A stretch of 64,000 nt of DNA, taken from NCBI GenBank assembly GCA_947044405.1, contig CAMRHE010000207.1:221001-285000 (forward strand). Reading direction: 5' to 3'. The stretch comes from Leptodactylus fallax (lineage: Eukaryota; Chordata; Amphibia; Anura; Leptodactylidae). Shown one piece after another: positions 59,286 through 64,000 of this stretch. Both the position numbers and the translations under genes were made by a program. How positions within the stretch are numbered: position 1 is the stretch's first letter; every line of letters begins with the position of its first letter. The notes beneath the pieces are model-generated. The model saw only the letters and a program-made list of their open reading frames with translations, did no database searches and was not told the DNA's origin.

Positions 59286-60460
59286 GTAAGTCTGTACATG
59301 GCATCCGTTGAGATAAATGGGCTTCCATTTAATAAAGAGTGGCCACTTGCACAGACATAGAGGGGGATACCTAGTGGGTGATTTCTAAATACCTCTCTTA
59401 GTATCAGAAAACTCCTTTCACAAGCTGATGATAAATAAGAACCATGACAAGTACATGCACAGTAAGACACATGATAAGTAACAAGTAGGAATCTATCTCT
59501 ACCTCTCCACTATGCTCCATACCTTGAAGGGAATGTCCCATGTTTTTGATTTTAGTTTCATTATTTAGATGTCTGAATATTTTTATAGAGAAGAAATGTT
59601 TGTAATTTTCTATAGTAATAGCTAATTGTTTAAACCATGTGCCTGGAGGCGGCCATATTGTCTTTATAGTGCAGCAGACAGCATGTACTTTATGGCAAGT
59701 GAAATGAAACTGAGTCAAAGGGCAGAGACAGAGGCGTAGCTTAAAGGTCCTGGAAACAAGTGCAAAATCTGTAATGGAGCCCTTACCTACCTTGTGCCAT
59801 TTTAGTAGTTGTGTATTTTATTTGTTATGGCCCTCAAGGTTGGGGCCCGGTAGTGACTGCTACCACTGCACCCCTATAGATACTCCCCTGGACAGAGAAA
59901 TGTCCCCAAGAAGTCTCCACCTGAGACCAGGTAGTGACACTGGATCCTTATCTGTGTGTATAGTGCTAGTATCTGGTAATTAATCCTCACACCTTCTCAT
60001 GATAATACAATGTCTCTGCTCATTCTCTTCCAATATACTGTATGTATCAAAGCTGACATGTCAATCTTTTTTATAATTTTTTACATGGATAGCAATAAAA
60101 GAAAATAATTTGCTTCAAAAATACATTATCCATAAATTTTATTTTTTTTAAGGAAATCTAACTGCAATAAATTGGTTAAAAACATAATGCCAGATTCTTG
60201 TAAAGGTGATTCTAGAGTTTCCAAATATAACTCTGTTATTCTGCTTTGGAGCCCCATTTTCATGTAAATCACTATTTTATTCTTATGCAAATGAGGGAAA
60301 AATACTTTGCCTGGGATCTAGAGCTGAGACCAAAGCCCAGGTAAGCTAAGGCCTCCCCCCCAAAGCACTTTCCCCATCATTTGCATATGAGTAATGCAAT
60401 TTACATGAAAGTGGGCTGAGCAATCATGTGAACTATGAATGTAACTCCATCACTTCCAAA
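59286..60460. other. Repeat scraps and unassigned sequence
   Basis: 59520-59720 (AAGGGAATGTCCCATG, GGAGGCGGCCATATTGTC) is a diverged TTAA-type fold-back arm. The rest shows no gene; ORFs of 69-104 codons lack motifs. CATTTTCATGTAAATCAC at 60255 pairs with GCAATTTACATGAAAGTGGG at 60400, probably another diverged fold-back. Confidence 0.35.
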
Positions 60461-60945
60461 GGGTAGATTCACACAGGAGAATTTGGCGCTGAATTTCAAA
60501 ATTTCTTCTTCAGGAATTTGAAACAGATTTTTTTTTCTGCTTGTCAAAACAAGGATTTTGACACTGAATTTGTAGCTGATTTTGGAGAAGAGTGCCACTA
60601 TATTTTGGGCAGGGCCAAATTCCCAATTCCAAAAGCGGATTTTGACAAATTCTGCATCAAGTTCCTATGTTTGAACCACCCAATAGGGACTAGAAGCACC
60701 AGAGACTGCACCCGTACTACTCAAACAAGGAACCTTTAGATGACGAGTAATGTTTTTTTTATTTTCTTTTTTCTAATTCTGTTTCAAATTCCGCTTCAAA
60801 TTTAGCCTCAAAAATCAGCTTCAAATTCAACGTCAAAATCCTCTTTGGTTTTTGGCAAGTAGAAAAAATCTGTTTAAAATTCCTTAAGCAGAAATTTTCT
60901 GCCTGACAAATTCAGCGTCAAATTCCTACGTGTGAAGACTCCCCC
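60461..60945. repeat. Fold-back MITE, ~485 bp (I type)
   Basis: GGGTAGATTCACACAGGAGA at left and TACGTGTGAAGACTCCCCC at right; arms pair (TTGGCGCTGAATTTCAAAAT with ATTCAGCGTCAAATTCC, TTGAAACAGATTTTTTTT with AAAAAATCTGTTTAAAATT). Full of GAATTTG/CAAATTC words. Non-coding. Confidence 0.75.
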
Positions 60946-61206
60946 TTATAGGTTTTTGTATGGAAAATTCTGAAAAAGGTCAGACAGCTCTTTTCAACAC
61001 ATATGATTTTCTAACAATTCTATAGAAATTCTACTAAGAACATTGGTGTTAATCTTCTGCTAGAGACTGACTTTACTGGGGGTAATGCTTAGTTAAGATG
61101 GGGATTAACAATATTTTTGCCCTACTGCAAACAGGACAGGGGCTTCTTCTTCAGCCAGTTATTTTATAGCTAGACACATGAGGAGAAGAAGAACATGGCA
61201 CATTTC

Positions 61207-61683
61207 TTAAAGGGAATCTGTCAGATCAATCTGGGACCTTATAGACCTGGGTTTTAGTGTCCCAGATCGCCCTGTTGTAATGCAATCCGCAGGCACATTA
61301 AAAATAAAAAAACCTTTATACTTACCTAGAGAAGGGTCCGATCGACGCTGTTCGGCCGAGAACAGTCCGGCTTATTCATGAGCTTCTTTGTTTGCACGCC
61401 TCCTGGCGCCTGCGCTGTTCTTCAATGAAGCCAAAGATGGACACCCCGGCTTCACTGCGCAATTGCGGGGCACGCACACTGACGCCGAGGTGTACTCCTC
61501 TGGCTTCATTGAAGAACTGTGCAGGCGCGGGGAGTACAGCAGCAGGGGGAGTATAAAGCTTTTTTATTTTTAATGCGGCCATGGATTGCATTATAACAGG
61601 GTGATTTGGGACACTAAACCCCAGGTCCATATGGACGTGTGGGTGGTTTAGTGTCCCAAATTGCCCTGACAGATTTCCTTTAA
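61207..61683. repeat. TTAA fold-back MITE, 477 bp
   Basis: TTAA AGGGAATCTGTCAGATCA at left and CCCTGACAGATTTCCT TTAA at right. Arms pair: GGGTTTTAGTGTCCCAGAT with TTTGGGACACTAAACCCC, and CTTCAATGAAGCC with GGCTTCATTGAAG. GC-rich centre. The two ORFs on opposite strands (61376-61630) mirror each other because of the symmetry. Confidence 0.9.
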
Positions 61684-61689
61684 AACACT

Positions 61690-62032
61690 AAGGCTCAGTG
61701 CACATGGCAAAATTTGGCAAGGAAATTGAGGCGGTCTTCCTTTCCAAATTCTGGTCCTGTGGAAGCCACAGTAGAAAGCTGTAGCAGAGATCAGCCTCGA
61801 ACACATTGTGACTGTTTAGCGTGAGCCTCGGGCCATGGGTTCTGGGACTGAATCAGCCATGGAGTCTGTAGCAAGATTGAACAAGACACTTTTTTTTTCA
61901 GAGCCCTGAAAAGAGAAGTATCTGTCATTGCTTCCTATAGAAAAAAAATTGGAGGCGTATTCTGGCTGGAATTTGGAGCTGATTTTGACTTGGAATCCAT
62001 CTCAATTCCATCGCGTTAACTTAGCCTTAGAA
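61690..62032. repeat. I-like MITE (diverged)
   Basis: AAGGCTCAGTGCACATGGCA at left and CGCGTTAACTTAGCCTTAG at right; GGAATTTGGAGCTGATTTTG style is shared with the I element. Ends pair only in AAGGCT/AGCCTT. Confidence 0.55.
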
Positions 62033-62039
62033 AATATTT

Positions 62040-63060
62040 CTTAGCTCCAATTGTAATAGGTAATATGTATTTTCTATGTTTTTAAATCCTTTAATAAAGA
62101 TTTGCTCTTGATCCTTTTATTGACCCAAAATTTTAGAAAATGTGTTTACATTTCCAGGGACTAAATTTGCATTGAGACATAATATCCAGAATAACCTAGA
62201 AATCCTTTTGCCCTACATCTGATGTACGACAGATTAAGATTGTTATTTGTACTGTAGTTATTGGCACAAACTTATTTCCAAAATGTGTGTGATCGGATGT
62301 CATCTTAATACAAGTCAGCAGATTACCGGATGATTATATTCTAAAATCAATATTAATGTACATGTTCACTTCAATACACAGATATTTTTATAGGCCATGA
62401 CTCATTAGGAGTCAGATCTTGTACAATAGAAAGTGCCAAGGAGATTAAGGTAATACGAATATAATAATATTGGAAGGTTCAATTTGGTTTCAAAATGCTC
62501 CTTTTCACAGCACTTTTAAAACCGCCTCACATTAAACATTTATGGTTTCTTGGGATGTTAGATGAAAATTTAACAATAAAGGAACCTAATATGTAAAGCT
62601 GAGACACTGTTCTTTTCTAATCGGTGGAACGTGCCGCTGTGTCTTTATTTTCGTCACTGTGGTTGGGTATAGTCTATCAGAAATACCTGCCATTAACTAA
62701 AAATGTAGATTATAATACTGGAGGAATTATATGTTACATTAAAATCTATTCAGTGTTACTAGTCCAATCCTACTGCTGAAATAATGTTATTTATTAGCTC
62801 CTAATAATACTGAGCATATCTGTCCTCCATAAACTATAGATGTGCATTCATTCACTTTATAATAGCTTTTTGCTTCACAGAGGTAGAATTTTAGGCAGCA
62901 TGGAAGCTTTGTGGTCAGTATTGAAGCCTATAGCACTGTGATTGTAATGGTCTGCGGTATTGTGGCTACGCCGCCCATTACCTTCTCCCTCCTCCATTGC
63001 TTCTATAAGTTATGCTGAAAAAGCCTACACACTTGCAAGTCACATTTTCACTGGTACTTT
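62040..63060. other. Non-coding stretch, mostly unique
   Basis: No repeats or ORFs of note. 62340-62700 is unique-looking with mixed composition (GCCATGACTCATTAGGAGTC, GAACGTGCCGCTGTGTC). Could be ordinary intergenic or conserved. Confidence 0.3.
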
Positions 63061-63063
63061 ACT

Positions 63064-63281
63064 GACGCTAGGTTCACACTTGCACTGCAACCCAAAAAAT
63101 GTAAACCCAATCCGCGGAAACCTGCAGATCCCATAGACTATAATGGGGTCCGCCATGTTTCTGCCCAAAAATGCAGCGAGAAAAGTCCTGCTTACAGGAC
63201 TTTTCTCTCCCCATTTTTCAAGTGGAATGGGGGATGGAATCCCCAAACGGGATGCAAGCACAGATGTGAATCCAACCTGAG
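63064..63281. repeat. MITE family A, copy 5
   Basis: CGCTAGGTTCACACTTGC at left and CAGATGTGAATCCAACCTGA at right; GACTATAATGGGGTCCGCC and the AGTCCTGC/TACAGGACTTTTC hairpin are intact. About 218 bases. Confidence 0.82.
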
Positions 63282-64000
63282 ATGGTCTTCAGGTACGAAC
63301 ACAACAGCAGCCTTCCATCAGCATGCGAGTAGCAGTCTCACAGCAACACACAGGTCCTTTTGCTCCAGACACACGCTAAGGTTTACTCTTCTTGCTTTGG
63401 CTCCAACCCCAAACTGACCTGAACATGGCGCAATGACATGTGGATGGAATGGTCAAACAAGAACTCCAGGCAGAAGACTCTCTAGCCTGGAAGATGCACA
63501 AACAGGAGATGTTCCCAGCCTTGTGTGACTCTATAAAGTATCCAGATCATTGTGTGAAGGCTCTATCATGAGAGACACAAAAAGTCACTATCCACTGCAC
63601 TGCCAAGATGTCTAGAAATACAGATGTTAGTAGTTACCAAAGGTAGTCCAAGGAAGTCAGTGAACCAATGTCCCAAAGGCTAGCTTGATCCCACAGAAGA
63701 GCAACTGTAGAGCGAATTGCTGAAAATTTTATTGCTGGTCCTGTGTGCCAAAACACAAACTGAATCTCTGCCTATTGGGTATGGGCGTTGCATAGCCACA
63801 TAGTATGCAATATAAGGCAAGTGGTTTTAATGTAATGAGTGATCGGTGTACATACGCACAGCCAATTTCACACAAAAGTAAAATGGCCAAGACCTCCGAC
63901 CAACCAGTGATCCAATTACCTGAACCAACAGCATCATGGGTCCTCAGCATGTTACTGAAAGAAATAGGAAAAAGTGGTAAAATGAATCGTAACACACCAT
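63282..64000. other. Unassigned end of window
   Basis: A 'frog-repeat style' text (CACAGCAACACACAGGTCC, CCCAAACTGACCTGAACATG) distantly like 6560-6800, suggesting a dispersed element, but I cannot pair ends. The 88-codon minus ORF at 63729-63995 has no motif. Confidence 0.3.

Noticed and set aside
61376..61630. 84-codon minus ORF and mirror 61-codon plus ORF
   Set aside because: Both arise from palindrome symmetry of a TTAA fold-back; the shared words are complements.

Overview
The window is vertebrate, non-coding, repeat-dense DNA, most likely from a neobatrachian (probably hyloid) frog. The evidence for this is AT-rich sequence, no prokaryotic or compact gene structure, six different Tc1/mariner lineages, many fold-back MITEs with TTAA targets and AAGGG-like ends (as in the T2/Kolobok MITEs known from Xenopus), and several repeat families I recognise as typical of frog genomes. 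I find no convincing host exon, tRNA, rRNA or other functional RNA gene. Every ORF with a recognisable product is a transposon relic. The stretch is best read as intergenic or intronic.

Layout. 1-1444: a Tc1 copy (called alpha), cut by the window edge. 1.7-7.6 kb: old repeat fragments, a LINE endonuclease relic (4.3-4.9 kb) and a MITE of family A. 7.66-9.83 kb: a fold-back element split by a nearly full-length Tc1 (beta), whose transposase frame has only two stop codons and keeps the whole catalytic triad. 10.9-12.3 kb: a fold-back element and a G-type repeat with a MITE inside it. 12.4-13.8 kb: a third Tc1 (gamma) whose second half is full of homopolymers and small indels, probably a bad consensus. 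14-18.7 kb: fold-backs, G-type relics and a possible conserved non-coding island (15.6 kb). 19.2-20.1 kb: a non-autonomous hAT element with an exact 8-bp target duplication. 21-25.9 kb: complex palindromes, including a ~750-bp one. 26.1-28.9 kb: an AT-rich frog repeat followed by a fourth Tc1 (delta) set in a TA microsatellite. 29-35 kb: mostly unassigned sequence with a possible Penelope-like fragment. 36.1-36.5 kb: a small unit interrupted by an inverted copy of itself. 38.4 kb: an old fifth Tc1 relic (epsilon). 43.0-43.4 kb: an internally deleted sixth Tc1 (zeta). 46.4-47.0 kb: a fold-back inside a fold-back. 47.7-49.3 kb: a second, more complete alpha copy. 50-64 kb: MITEs, an inverted AT-rich repeat, several possible conserved islands and one unexplained 147-codon ORF.

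How the parts fit together. Nothing here forms an operon or pathway; the record is one of successive insertions. Order can be read from nesting: G-type and AT-rich repeats are oldest, TTAA fold-backs and TWA-type MITEs landed in them, and some Tc1 elements landed last (beta inside a fold-back, delta inside a TA tract). None of the Tc1 copies encodes an uninterrupted transposase. Repeat family letters (A, B, C, D, G, R and so on) are labels for this window only.
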